NCBI GenBank assembly: GCA_022484695.1
Contig: JAKVKU010000019.1
Span: forward strand, 1-51,051
DNA: 51,051 nt
Direction of reading: 5' to 3'
DNA from: Lactobacillus sp.
GTDB taxonomy: Bacteria; Bacillota; Bacilli; Lactobacillales; Lactobacillaceae
Positions 24,617-32,674 of this stretch are shown piece by piece. The notes beneath the pieces are model-generated. The model had not been told where the DNA came from and searched no databases. It saw only the letters and a list, made by a program, of their open reading frames with translations. The position numbers and the translations under genes were made by a program. The first letter of the stretch is position 1; each line of letters starts with the position of its first letter.

Positions 24617-25819
24617 ATGGCTAAAGATGAACGTAAAGAAGCGCTGGCAACGGCGCTTAAAAAGATTGAAAAGAATTATGGTAAAGGCGCTATTATGCGC
24701 ATGGGCGATAAAGTTGATACGCAAATCTCCACGATTTCCTCAGGCTCGTTGGCTTTAGACGAGGCTTTAGGTGTGGGTGGTTATCCTAGAGGACGTATTG
24801 TTGAAATATATGGACCTGAAAGTTCTGGTAAAACAACCGTTGCGCTACATGCGGTTGCTGAAGTGCAAAAACAAGGTGGCACCGCGGCCTATATTGATGC
24901 CGAAAATGCCATGGATCCGGCTTACGCCACTAATTTAGGCGTCAACATTGATGATTTGCTGTTATCCCAGCCGGATACTGGTGAACAAGGCTTGGAAATT
25001 GCCGATGCCTTGGTTTCCAGTGGGGCGATCGATTTAGTGGTGGTCGATTCTGTGGCCGCTTTAGTACCCCGGGCTGAAATTGAAGGTGAAATGGGCGATG
25101 CCCATGTGGGCCTGCAAGCTCGGTTAATGTCTCAAGCCCTGCGTAAGTTATCGGGGACGATCAATAAAACAAAGACCATCGCGATTTTTATTAACCAAAT
25201 TCGTGAAAAAGTCGGCGTGATGTTTGGTAGCCCAGAAACAACGCCTGGTGGCCGGGCACTGAAGTTTTATGCCACGATTCGTTTAGAAGTTCGCCGTTCA
25301 GAACAAATTAAAAACGGTTCTGATATCATCGGGAATCGGACGAAGATTAAAGTGGTCAAGAATAAAGTAGCGCCACCATTTAAACTGGCCGAAGTTGATA
25401 TTATGTATGGTAAAGGGATTTCCCGGACTGGTGAACTGGTGGATATGGCCTCAGACAAGGATATTATCAAGAAGAGTGGTTCTTGGTATTCCTATGGGGA
25501 AGAACGAATCGGCCAAGGTCGGGAAAATGCGAAACTTTATTTAAGTGAACATCCGGATATTGAAGCTGAAGTCCGCAAAAAAGTACGGACGGCTTATGGT
25601 ATGGATGGCGATGCGGCCAAAGATGACCAAAAAGACACCAAGGATGCTAAAGACACTAAGGGTGCTAAAGCAGACAAGGATACGAAAGCCACAGATGCAA
25701 AAACTGCAACTAAGGCTAAAGAAGCGCCAGCTAAAGCAGAAAAGGCTGATCCTAAGGCTAAAACAGATGCCAAAGAAGCAGAAGTTGATATCTTTGATAC
25801 GTCTGATGACAAGTCCTAA
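24617..25819 (+). CDS. recA: Recombinase A
   Basis: DNA strand exchange and LexA coprotease activity. Walker A GPESSGKT is at residues 66-73, the Walker [11 protein letters not shown] near 140, and the conserved [20 protein letters not shown] loop follows. The core ends near residue 329; a long low-complexity tail (330-400) rich in Asp, Lys and Ala follows and closes with an acidic VDIFDTSDD. This tail is longer than that of E. coli or Bacillus RecA but resembles tails of lactic acid bacteria. TAGGAGGG lies about 6 nt before the ATG. It has its own promoter, with a candidate LexA box. Confidence 0.97.
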   Translation: MAKDERKEALATALKKIEKNYGKGAIMRMGDKVDTQISTISSGSLALDEALGVGGYPRGRIVEIYGPESSGKTTVALHAVAEVQKQGGTAAYIDAENAMDPAYATNLGVNIDDLLLSQPDTGEQGLEIADALVSSGAIDLVVVDSVAALVPRAEIEGEMGDAHVGLQARLMSQALRKLSGTINKTKTIAIFINQIREKVGVMFGSPETTPGGRALKFYATIRLEVRRSEQIKNGSDIIGNRTKIKVVKNKVAPPFKLAEVDIMYGKGISRTGELVDMASDKDIIKKSGSWYSYGEERIGQGRENAKLYLSEHPDIEAEVRKKVRTAYGMDGDAAKDDQKDTKDAKDTKGAKADKDTKATDAKTATKAKEAPAKAEKADPKAKTDAKEAEVDIFDTSDDKS

Positions 25820-25879
25820 GGTAAAATTAATGTCATTATCTTGTAATTTATGCTCTGAAGTTTAATTAGAATCATAATT

Positions 25880-25921
25880 AGGAGTTGGTGCAATTCGTGA
25901 CGTTGTACCAGCTTCTTTTTT
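25880..25921 (+). terminator. Terminator after recA
   Basis: A 14-bp stem (AGGAGTTGGTGCAA with TTGTACCAGCTTCT, some G-U pairs) is followed by a T run to 25921. Confidence 0.88.
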
Positions 25922-25931
25922 AGAGCCTAAA

Positions 25932-25957
25932 TATTTCAATGTTTTTACATTGAAATA
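25932..25957. promoter_or_regulatory. Perfect 10-bp inverted repeat upstream of rny promoter
   Basis: TATTTCAATG (25932-25941) and CATTGAAATA (25948-25957) are exact inverted arms spaced by 6 bp, ending 3 bp before the -35. It is not followed by a T run on the plus strand, so an operator is more likely than a terminator. Confidence 0.5.
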
Positions 25958-25960
25958 AAT

Positions 25961-25989
25961 TTGACATCATATGAAGCAAAATATAGAAT
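25961..25989 (+). promoter_or_regulatory. rny promoter
   Basis: A consensus TTGACA (25961-25966), 17-bp spacer and TAGAAT (25984-25989). The leader is about 75 nt. Confidence 0.85.
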
Positions 25990-26070
25990 TATTGTTGTGT
26001 TAATAATCAATAAAAACATCTTTTAAATTTTTCGATTTTTCGTTAATTTTGATGATGCGGAGGTGAAATA

Positions 26071-27633
26071 ATGGATCTTTGGATTCTAATAATCCTCGCA
26101 ATCGTCATGCTAGTTGTTGGTGTGTTAGTTGGGTATGTTCTGCAAAAGCATGAACATGCAAAAGAGCTAGATGAAGCAAATCAGACAGCTGCGGGGATTA
26201 TTAAAGCAGCAAAAAAAGAAGCTGGAACGGCAAAGAAAGAGGCTATCTTAGAGGCAAAGGATCAGGCGCATCAATACCGCCAGAGCCAAGAAGAAGAGCT
26301 AAAACAGCGCCGCAGTGAAGTTCAGAAACAAGAACATCGTGTTATTCAGCGCGAAGAGACGTTGGATCGCAAGGATGATTCTTTGGATAAAAAAGAACGA
26401 TCTTTAGATGAGCGTGAAAACAAGCTTAACCAAAAGCGACAACAGCTCGATGATGAGCACAAAGAAATTTCTGCCACACTTGTTAAACAACAAGCTGAAT
26501 TGGAACGAATCGCTTCATTATCTCGCGAAGATGCTCGAGACGTTATTTTGTCTGAGACCAAAGACGATTTAACCCATGAACGGGCCCAAATGATTAAGGC
26601 TAGTGTCGAAGAAGCCCATGAGTCAGCTGATCGCAAAGCTCGGGATTTAATTGCCGAAGCGATTCAACGCAGTGCCGCTGATGTGGTTTCCGAGACGACT
26701 GTAACAGTGGTCACCCTACCAAGCGATGATATGAAGGGTCGGATTATTGGGCGTGAAGGCCGTAATATTCGTACTTTAGAAACGTTAACTGGGATTGACC
26801 TAATCATTGATGATACCCCAGAGGCTGTTGTGTTAAGTGGTTTTGACCCGATTCGTCGGGAAATTGCCCGTATGGCCTTGGAGAAGTTAATTCAAGATGG
26901 TCGGATTCATCCGGCTCGAATTGAAGAAATGGTGGATAAATCTAGAAAAGAAATGGACAACCGTATCCGAGAAATCGGGGAACAAGCCGTTTTTGATTTA
27001 GGTATTCACGGCATTCATCCAGATTTAATTAAGATCATTGGCCGCCTAAACTTCAGAACAAGTTATGGCCAAAATGTCTTGAACCATTCAATTGAAGTTG
27101 CTAAGTTGGCCGGTGTATTAGCCGCTGAACTTGGCGCAGATGTTTCTTTAGCAAAACGCGCAGGATTATTACACGATATCGGTAAAGCATTAGATCATGA
27201 AGTTGATGGTTCCCACGTGGAAATTGGTGTCGAGATCGCCAATAAATACAAAGAATCAGAAACGGTTGTCAATACCATTGCCTCACACCATGGTGATGTG
27301 GAACCAACCAGTATTATTGCCGTGCTAGTGGCGGCTGCAGATGCTATTTCTGCCGCTCGCCCTGGTGCGCGCTCAGAGTCATTAGAAAATTATTTACATC
27401 GGTTAAATAAACTTGAAGAAATCACCAACAGTTTTGATGGCGTGGACCATTCCTTTGCCATTCAAGCTGGTCGGGAAGTTCGGGTTATTGTTCAACCTAA
27501 AGAAGTTACCGATGATCAAACTGTCATATTAGCCAAAGATATTCGGGATCGCATCGAACAAGAATTACAATATCCTGGACATGTTAAGATCACAGTCATC
27601 CGGGAAACCCGGACGATTGAGTATGCGAAGTAA
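26071..27633 (+). CDS. rny: Ribonuclease Y
   Basis: Membrane-anchored endoribonuclease that starts bulk mRNA turnover. It has an N-terminal membrane helix (about 5-25), a long charged coiled coil (about 30-190), a KH domain containing [15 protein letters not shown], and an HD domain with [12 protein letters not shown] near residue 370. The 520-residue length is standard. ATG at 26071 after CGGAGGTG, spaced by about 6 nt. It is monocistronic, with a strong own promoter and a perfect inverted repeat in front. Confidence 0.97.
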   Translation: MDLWILIILAIVMLVVGVLVGYVLQKHEHAKELDEANQTAAGIIKAAKKEAGTAKKEAILEAKDQAHQYRQSQEEELKQRRSEVQKQEHRVIQREETLDRKDDSLDKKERSLDERENKLNQKRQQLDDEHKEISATLVKQQAELERIASLSREDARDVILSETKDDLTHERAQMIKASVEEAHESADRKARDLIAEAIQRSAADVVSETTVTVVTLPSDDMKGRIIGREGRNIRTLETLTGIDLIIDDTPEAVVLSGFDPIRREIARMALEKLIQDGRIHPARIEEMVDKSRKEMDNRIREIGEQAVFDLGIHGIHPDLIKIIGRLNFRTSYGQNVLNHSIEVAKLAGVLAAELGADVSLAKRAGLLHDIGKALDHEVDGSHVEIGVEIANKYKESETVVNTIASHHGDVEPTSIIAVLVAAADAISAARPGARSESLENYLHRLNKLEEITNSFDGVDHSFAIQAGREVRVIVQPKEVTDDQTVILAKDIRDRIEQELQYPGHVKITVIRETRTIEYAK

Positions 27634-27707
27634 TCAAGCATGCCTCAAGGACAAAACCTTGAGCATAAATAGGCACTTATAACATTGATCGGCGCTAGAC
27701 TGACAGG

Positions 27708-27743
27708 AATCGAAACAAAATCAAAATTTTGTTTCGATTTTTT
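27708..27743 (+). terminator. Terminator after rny
   Basis: A perfect 14-bp stem AATCGAAACAAAAT/ATTTTGTTTCGATT with a CAAA loop is followed by TTTT. A further perfect 7-bp hairpin (CTCAAGG/CCTTGAG, 27644-27663) lies closer to the stop. Confidence 0.9.
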
Positions 27744-27775
27744 AATTGGCGTGATATTCTTAAAGGTGATTGCTA

Positions 27776-27804
27776 TTGTTTTGTCTAGGCGCGATTTGTA
27801 TAAT
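27776..27804 (+). promoter_or_regulatory. tagO promoter
   Basis: TTGTTT (27776-27781), exactly 17 bp and the perfect TATAAT (27799-27804). It lies inside the reading frame that continues upstream of tagO, which argues against translation there. Confidence 0.75.
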
Positions 27805-27832
27805 TGGGCTAGATAAAGAAAGTTGGTTTGAG

Positions 27833-28963
27833 ATGTCTAGTATGTTTTCCGTAATCGTTAAGTTAGTGTTAACTATGATCATTGCTGCTGCCATTACGCC
27901 CTTTGTCCGTAAAATGGCCTTTGTGTTGGGGGCAGTGGATAAGCCAAATGCGCGCCGGGTCAACACCAAGCCCATGCCTACCATGGGTGGCTTGGGTATT
28001 TTTGTGGCGTTTACTTTTTCGACCTTCGTGTTACTGCGGATTCAATTTCCCACCCATGAATTATTTTCAGTCTTTTTAGCTGAGGTTGTCATTATTCTAA
28101 CGGGGATGATCGATGACATTAAAGAGCTCAAGCCGCATCAGAAGATGGGCGGTATCTTTTTAGCGTCACTGATTATCTATTTCTTAGCGGGGATTCGCAT
28201 GAATCAAATTGTGCTGCCATTTTTTGGGGCTATTCAGTTGGGTTGGTTAAGTTTGCCAATTACCGTTTTTTGGATTTTAGCCATTACTAATGCGGTGAAT
28301 TTAATTGATGGCTTAGACGGTTTAGCCACTGGGGTGTCAATTATTGGGCTGTTTACCATGGGGATCGTTGGCTACTTTTTCTTAACGATTCCAAATGTTT
28401 ATGTTTCAATTTGGATCTTTGCATTAGTGGCGGCCTTGCTAGGCTTTTTACCCCACAATTTTCATCCCGCCAAGATATTTTTAGGTGATACCGGGGCGCT
28501 TTTTATCGGTTTTATGATCGCCGTCTTTTCGTTAAAGGGCTTAAAGAACGTCACATTTGTCACTTTATTGATTCCAGTAATTATTCTTGGGGTACCCATT
28601 ACCGATACGGTTTATGCGATTTTACGCCGGCTCTTAAACAAAAAACCAATTTCGCAAGCAGATAAACATCATTTGCATCATGTGCTCATGGGGATGGGCT
28701 TATCTCACCGGCAAACGGTGTTGGTCATTTATGGCTTAGCCTTGATTTTTGCCTTTATCTCTTTGCTTTATCCGCTATCTTCACTTTGGGGCAATATTTT
28801 ATTGACCATCTTCGTTTTGATTGGTCTGGAGCTGTTTATCGAATCCATTGGTTTATTGGGGGATGGGCGGCGGCCGTTGATCCGCCGCATTGAACGGGCG
28901 GTTAAAACATTAGCCCGGGGTGAATCTGTTGATAAAGCCACCCATAAACCTAAAAATAAATAA
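27833..28963 (+). CDS. tagO: Undecaprenyl-phosphate N-acetylglucosaminyl-1-phosphate transferase (TagO/WecA type)
   Basis: Polyprenyl-phosphate GlcNAc-1-phosphate transferase of the MraY/WecA superfamily; it starts teichoic-acid or capsule polymers on the carrier lipid. The catalytic blocks are visible: DDIKEL (Asp-Asp), TNAVNLIDGLDGLATG, and HHLHHVLMGMGLSHRQ, in a protein with about ten helices. I use ATG 27833 (376 residues), because a consensus promoter covers 27776-27804 and B. subtilis TagO begins at a similar distance before the TPFV(R/K)K helix. The ribosome binding site is weak; ATG 27842 is the alternative. It stands alone, before a pair of terminator hairpins. Confidence 0.9.
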   Translation: MSSMFSVIVKLVLTMIIAAAITPFVRKMAFVLGAVDKPNARRVNTKPMPTMGGLGIFVAFTFSTFVLLRIQFPTHELFSVFLAEVVIILTGMIDDIKELKPHQKMGGIFLASLIIYFLAGIRMNQIVLPFFGAIQLGWLSLPITVFWILAITNAVNLIDGLDGLATGVSIIGLFTMGIVGYFFLTIPNVYVSIWIFALVAALLGFLPHNFHPAKIFLGDTGALFIGFMIAVFSLKGLKNVTFVTLLIPVIILGVPITDTVYAILRRLLNKKPISQADKHHLHHVLMGMGLSHRQTVLVIYGLALIFAFISLLYPLSSLWGNILLTIFVLIGLELFIESIGLLGDGRRPLIRRIERAVKTLARGESVDKATHKPKNK

Positions 28964-28995
28964 AAAAGAAAGTCCTTTAATAGCAACTTTCTTTT
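28964..28995 (+). terminator. Terminator after tagO
   Basis: AAAAGAAAGT pairs with ACTTTCTTTT around a 12-nt loop, directly after the tagO stop. Confidence 0.7.
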
Positions 28996-29012
28996 GAATA
29001 ACGGTAGAAAAT

Positions 29013-29052
29013 AAACGATAGCTTAAGCGATTTTTTGCTTAAGCTATCGTTT
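29013..29052. terminator. Bidirectional terminator between tagO and yigZ
   Basis: A perfect 16-bp stem (29013-29028 with 29037-29052, AAACGATAGCTTAAGC and its complement) is flanked by A-rich and T-rich sequence on either side; it serves yigZ on the minus strand and catches tagO read-through. Confidence 0.88.
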
Positions 29053-29061
29053 TTATTTTGG

Positions 29062-29706
29062 CTAGGATTTATCTGTAATTAAGACTTCGCGGAAACGTTC
29101 AGGGCCTACGGTAAAGTCCACCTGGCCACTAAGCAGCTCAATCAAATCTGCCTTTACTTTTTCTAAGTCCCCAGTATCAATGTAGGCACTCACGGCCACG
29201 TCAGCGCCATATTGGGTATCTTCAAGATCATATTTACTATCTTTGAAATAGTTCAAAACAAAATCAATTTGGTGATATGCCAAGTGAAATTGTAATAAAC
29301 GTTGTAGGGTGCCCTCAACGATCCCGATGGCGTGGGCCGCTTCAGAAACCGAGTTGCTATAGGCCCGGATCAGGCCACCGGTACCCAGTTTGATGCCGCC
29401 AAAATAACGGGTAGTTACGGCAATGACATTTTGTAATTTCATGAGCTTTAAACTTTCCAGCATGGGTAGGCCAGCAGTTCCTGAGGGTTCCCCATCATCA
29501 TTAGCCCTTTGAATATCATCTTTTGGGCCAATCATATAGGCGCTGCAGTGATGGGTTGCTTTATAGTGTTCTTTTTTAATCTGTTCAAGGAAAGTTTTAG
29601 CTTCTGGCTCCGATTGAACCCGGGCCATATTAGTGATAAAGCGGGATTTTTTGATTTCCAGTTCATGGACACCAGCTTTTTGAATGGTGCGATAATTGTT
29701 AAGCAA
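29062..29706 (-). CDS. yigZ: YigZ/IMPACT family protein (YvyE)
   Basis: Member of the conserved UPF0029/IMPACT family, whose cytoplasmic function is not well established (the eukaryotic member affects Gcn2 signalling). Visible are the HHCSAYMIG, DDGEPSGTAGLPML, VTTRYFGGIKLGTGGLIRAYS blocks that define the family, and a C-terminal DUF1949-like ferredoxin fold. I take TTG 29706 as the start (214 residues) because AGGAGG lies 8 nt upstream. The longer minus-strand reading frame up to 29922 is the antisense of comFA. It is divergent from comFA with 41 bp between them. Confidence 0.9.
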   Translation of the reverse strand: MLNNYRTIQKAGVHELEIKKSRFITNMARVQSEPEAKTFLEQIKKEHYKATHHCSAYMIGPKDDIQRANDDGEPSGTAGLPMLESLKLMKLQNVIAVTTRYFGGIKLGTGGLIRAYSNSVSEAAHAIGIVEGTLQRLLQFHLAYHQIDFVLNYFKDSKYDLEDTQYGADVAVSAYIDTGDLEKVKADLIELLSGQVDFTVGPERFREVLITDKS

Positions 29707-29747
29707 GCAAACTGCCTCCTGACGTAATTTAATTAGGGTGATGTTTA

Positions 29748-31067
29748 ATGCATGAATTATTATATGGTCGCCGACTGGCAACCCAGGAATTATTACAACT
29801 GGGTTATGCCACCACCATGTTGGCCACTTTGCCAAGTGAACCAGCCATGCTATGCCAGTCCCATTCGGTGACCTGTCAACGTTGTAGTTATAAGCATAGC
29901 AAAAGCGTCGTGCAATTGCCAAAGGGCAACTATTACTGCCCAGCTTGTCTTGAACTGGGGCAAATAACCTCTGACCAAAAATTATACCACTTACCGGAAC
30001 CCAATGATTTTAGGGTTGATCAGCCAATTTTGACCTGGGCGGGGTGTTTAACACCAGGGCAAGTAAAAGTCGCAGATGCCTTAATCGCCGGCTATGACCA
30101 AGGGCAAGCCCAATTGTTGTGGGCGGTGACCGGTGCGGGGAAAACGGAAATGTTATTTCCCTTGTTGGCCTTCGCTTTAGCCCAGGGTGGCCGGGTGGGA
30201 CTGGCAAGTCCTAGAATAGACGTGTGTAATGAGCTATTTCCGCGCTTACAGCGCGCTTTTGCCAATACCAGCATACAATTGCTGCATGGTCAGCAAAAGG
30301 CCCCCTATGCCTATACGCAGCTCACTGTGAGCACGACCCATCAACTGTTGCGTTTTTATCATGCTTTCGACTTATTGATTATTGATGAAGTGGATGCCTT
30401 TCCCTTTGTGGGTAGTCAGGGTTTGAATTTTGCCGCTGAACAGGCGCTTAAACCCGGTCGGGGCCGTGTTAACCTCACGGCCACCCCTACCCAGCAACTC
30501 CAAGGCCAAAGTCGCCGGCAAGAACTGAAAACCAGCTACTTGCCCCGTCGTTTTCATGGGCGGCAACTGCCACTTCCCAAGTTAAAGCAGCAATATCGCT
30601 TAGGCGTAAAAATAGGCCAGGGTCGCTTACCCAATTGCTTTTGGCGGCAAGTTCAACAAAGTATTGCTCAACAACGCCAGGTATTGGTATTTTTGCCTCG
30701 GATCGCCCAACTGGCTGAGCTGGCACCAATATTCGCCAGGAAATTAACGGTTAAGCTGACGACAGTTCACGCCGGCGACGCCCAACGCCAAACAAAAATC
30801 ACAGCTTTTCGTCAAAAAAAACTGCAATTACTTTTGACCACGACCATTTTAGAACGGGGTGTGACCTTCAGTAATATTGATGTTTACGTGTTGCAAGCTG
30901 ATGCGCCAATTTTTAACGCTGCGGCTTTAGTCCAGATTGCGGGTCGTGCCGGCCGGGATGCGAAATTTGCCAACGGCCAGGTCTGCTTCTTTTATGAACA
31001 CTATACCAAGGCGATTCAAACCTGTTGTCGCCAAATTAAGTTCATGAATGCCCAAGGGGGTAACTGA
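29748..31067 (+). CDS. comFA: Competence DNA helicase ComFA
   Basis: ATP-dependent translocase that pulls or unwinds incoming transforming DNA at the membrane's inner face. A Cys-type zinc finger lies in the N-terminus (Cys36, CQRC at 43-46, CPAC at 64-67). The motor has Walker A VTGAGKT (127-133) and DEVD (213-216), with the helicase C-terminal block QIAGRAGRDAKF. Its 439 residues are intact with no frameshift. AGGGTG is 7 nt before the ATG. Together with comFC it forms the late competence operon; intact genes mean DNA uptake capacity is not excluded. Confidence 0.94.
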   Translation: MHELLYGRRLATQELLQLGYATTMLATLPSEPAMLCQSHSVTCQRCSYKHSKSVVQLPKGNYYCPACLELGQITSDQKLYHLPEPNDFRVDQPILTWAGCLTPGQVKVADALIAGYDQGQAQLLWAVTGAGKTEMLFPLLAFALAQGGRVGLASPRIDVCNELFPRLQRAFANTSIQLLHGQQKAPYAYTQLTVSTTHQLLRFYHAFDLLIIDEVDAFPFVGSQGLNFAAEQALKPGRGRVNLTATPTQQLQGQSRRQELKTSYLPRRFHGRQLPLPKLKQQYRLGVKIGQGRLPNCFWRQVQQSIAQQRQVLVFLPRIAQLAELAPIFARKLTVKLTTVHAGDAQRQTKITAFRQKKLQLLLTTTILERGVTFSNIDVYVLQADAPIFNAAALVQIAGRAGRDAKFANGQVCFFYEHYTKAIQTCCRQIKFMNAQGGN

Positions 31068-31759
31068 TGGCTTGTCTGTGGTGTCATGGCGCCATCGAGT
31101 CCACCTTAACAGTGGCGGATATCCTATGTTTTCGGCCATTGCAGCCGCCTAGGATATGTTCAGAGTGCTTGGCAACTTTTCAACGGATACCTAAGGTCAA
31201 TATTTGCCCCGTTTGCCAACGGCTAAACACGAAGGGTGAAGTTTGTGAACAATGTCAGGCTTGGCAGCAGTTATGGCCAAATGAGCGCATTGAAAATCAA
31301 GCGGTATTTTATTATAACCAGACCATGCAGGCCTTTTTTCAGCGGTATAAGGGTGATGGCGACTATCGCTTGGCAGCTTGTTTTCAAGCACAGTTGGGAG
31401 CAGCCATCAAACCCAGGTCCAAGCGCTTATTTACCTATATTCCCAGTGCGCCCAGCCATTTTGCACAGCGGGGATTTGATCCGGTGGTGGGCTTATTTAA
31501 GGACGTTGTACCGTTGGTGACTTTAATGGCCAAAGTGGAAACGGCACAATCCCAGGCGCAAAAATCCCGGCAGGCCCGCTTGGATACGCCACAATTTCTA
31601 ACCTTTACAGGCGGACGCCGGCAACTCAAGGGCATTGACGAAATTATCATTTTAGACGATATTTACACCACGGGGCGTACCTTGATGCATGGTCGAACTT
31701 GTCTGCGCCAGGCGGGATTTAACGGGGATTTAAAAACTTTTTGCTTGGTTCGGGCATAA
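31067..31759 (+). CDS. comFC: Competence protein ComFC (phosphoribosyltransferase-like)
   Basis: Partner of ComFA in transformation; carries a type I phosphoribosyltransferase fold of unknown catalytic relevance. N-terminal zinc-ribbon cysteines occur as CLWCH, CSECL, CPVCQ and CEQCQ; the PRPP-binding motif is IILDDIYTTGRTL (about 193-205), preceded by RQARL-like residues. The start overlaps the comFA stop by one base (TGATG), so the genes are coupled. The 230-residue length is normal. Confidence 0.93.
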   Translation: MACLWCHGAIESTLTVADILCFRPLQPPRICSECLATFQRIPKVNICPVCQRLNTKGEVCEQCQAWQQLWPNERIENQAVFYYNQTMQAFFQRYKGDGDYRLAACFQAQLGAAIKPRSKRLFTYIPSAPSHFAQRGFDPVVGLFKDVVPLVTLMAKVETAQSQAQKSRQARLDTPQFLTFTGGRRQLKGIDEIIILDDIYTTGRTLMHGRTCLRQAGFNGDLKTFCLVRA

Positions 31760-31774
31760 AAAGACACGGAATCA

Positions 31775-31803
31775 TTGTTAATTAAAGCGCTTTTAGCTAT
31801 AAT
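31775..31803 (+). promoter_or_regulatory. hpf promoter with cre-like palindrome
   Basis: TTGTTA (31775-31780), a 17-bp spacer and the perfect TATAAT (31798-31803). The spacer contains TTAAAGCGCTTTTA (31782-31795), which matches 12 of 14 positions of the palindromic cre core TGAAAGCGCTTTCA, so CcpA control is possible. Confidence 0.8.
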
Positions 31804-31815
31804 TAGAGTATAGAA

Positions 31816-31871
31816 GAAAACAAGTTACGAGTGGTCCGTAATTTGTTTTCCTAGAGAGAATAATTTTCTCT
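31816..31871 (+). promoter_or_regulatory. Double-hairpin 5' leader of hpf
   Basis: The leader has a 14-bp stem (31816-31829 with 31837-31850; GAAAACAAGTTACG and CGTAATTTGTTTTC, one G-U pair), then AGAGAGAA/TTTTCTCT (31853-31860 with 31864-31871), which ends just before the AAAGGAGA ribosome binding site. It has no T tract, so it is not a terminator. Confidence 0.6.
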
Positions 31872-31888
31872 GAAAGGAGAGACATTCT

Positions 31889-32461
31889 ATGCTAACATAT
31901 AATGTTCGTGGTGAAAATATTGAGGTAACTGAGGCAATCCGCAATTATGTGGAGAAGAAAATTAGTAAATTGAACAAGTACTTCGAGGATGTACCTGATT
32001 CAATTGCACATATTAATTTAAAGGTTTATCCAGACAAGACAGCTAAGGTGGAAGTTACGATTCCGCTACCTTTCCTAGTTTTAAGGGCTGAAGAAACATC
32101 TCCAGATTTATACGCAAGTGTTGATTTGGTTACTGATAAACTTGAACGTCAAATTCGGAAATATAAGACCAAAATCAACCGTAAATCCCGTGAAAAAGGA
32201 CTTAAAAACTTTGATTTAACTGGTCCAGATAATGGCGTACAAGATGCACCTAAGAATGATACTGAGGACGACAGCGATCAACTTGAGGTTGTTCGTACGA
32301 AACGTGTCTCTCTCAAACCAATGGATTCTGAGGAAGCCATTTTACAAATGGATATGTTGGGCCACAATTTCTTCATTTTTGAAGATGCTGAAACCAATGG
32401 CACAAGCATTGTTTATCGGCGTCGTGATGGCCGTTATGGTTTGATCGAAACTGATGAATAA
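31889..32461 (+). CDS. hpf: Long-form ribosome hibernation promoting factor
   Basis: Binds the small subunit in starved or stationary cells and dimerises ribosomes into 100S particles. The 190-residue protein has the N-terminal S30AE/YfiA domain (about 1-100) and a C-terminal dimerisation domain (about 125-190) with VRTKRVSLKPMDSEEAILQM and HNFFIFEDAETN, so it is the long form. Start ATG after AAAGGAGA, 8 nt away. It has a strong promoter with a CcpA-type palindrome and a structured leader, both consistent with nutritional control, and precedes secA as in other lactobacilli. Confidence 0.95.
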   Translation: MLTYNVRGENIEVTEAIRNYVEKKISKLNKYFEDVPDSIAHINLKVYPDKTAKVEVTIPLPFLVLRAEETSPDLYASVDLVTDKLERQIRKYKTKINRKSREKGLKNFDLTGPDNGVQDAPKNDTEDDSDQLEVVRTKRVSLKPMDSEEAILQMDMLGHNFFIFEDAETNGTSIVYRRRDGRYGLIETDE

Positions 32462-32492
32462 TTGTAATTAAAACGTAATAGATGTTCATATT

Positions 32493-32516
32493 AAGACCGC
32501 CAAAGCGGTCTTTTTT
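32493..32516 (+). terminator. Terminator after hpf
   Basis: AAGACCGC (32493-32500), loop CAAA, GCGGTCTT (32505-32512), then TTTT. Confidence 0.93.
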
Positions 32517-32590
32517 GTGTGAACATGGCCAAATATGGGGTAAATTAATCGCCCTGATAGGTTTTGACGGTTTTATTTTACGGGGCAATA

Positions 32591-32599
32591 TGCTAAAAT
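32591..32599 (+). promoter_or_regulatory. Extended -10 promoter for secA
   Basis: TGCTAAAAT is an extended -10 about 75 nt before the secA ATG. A TTGACG at 32564 is too far upstream (24 bp) to pair well with it. Confidence 0.4.
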
Positions 32600-32674
32600 T
32601 TAATGGATTCGGTTATGAAACTACGAATATGATGAATGTATATAACATGTACTTTTCAAGAAGGGAACTATTTA

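Noticed and set aside
25545-25865. Frames in both strands over the recA tail
   Set aside because: Shadows of the low-complexity Asp/Lys/Ala tail; recA reading is continuous there.
29707-29922. N-terminal extension of yigZ on the minus strand
   Set aside because: It overlaps the 5' part of comFA, has no family similarity, and AGGAGG at 29715-29720 points to the TTG at 29706.
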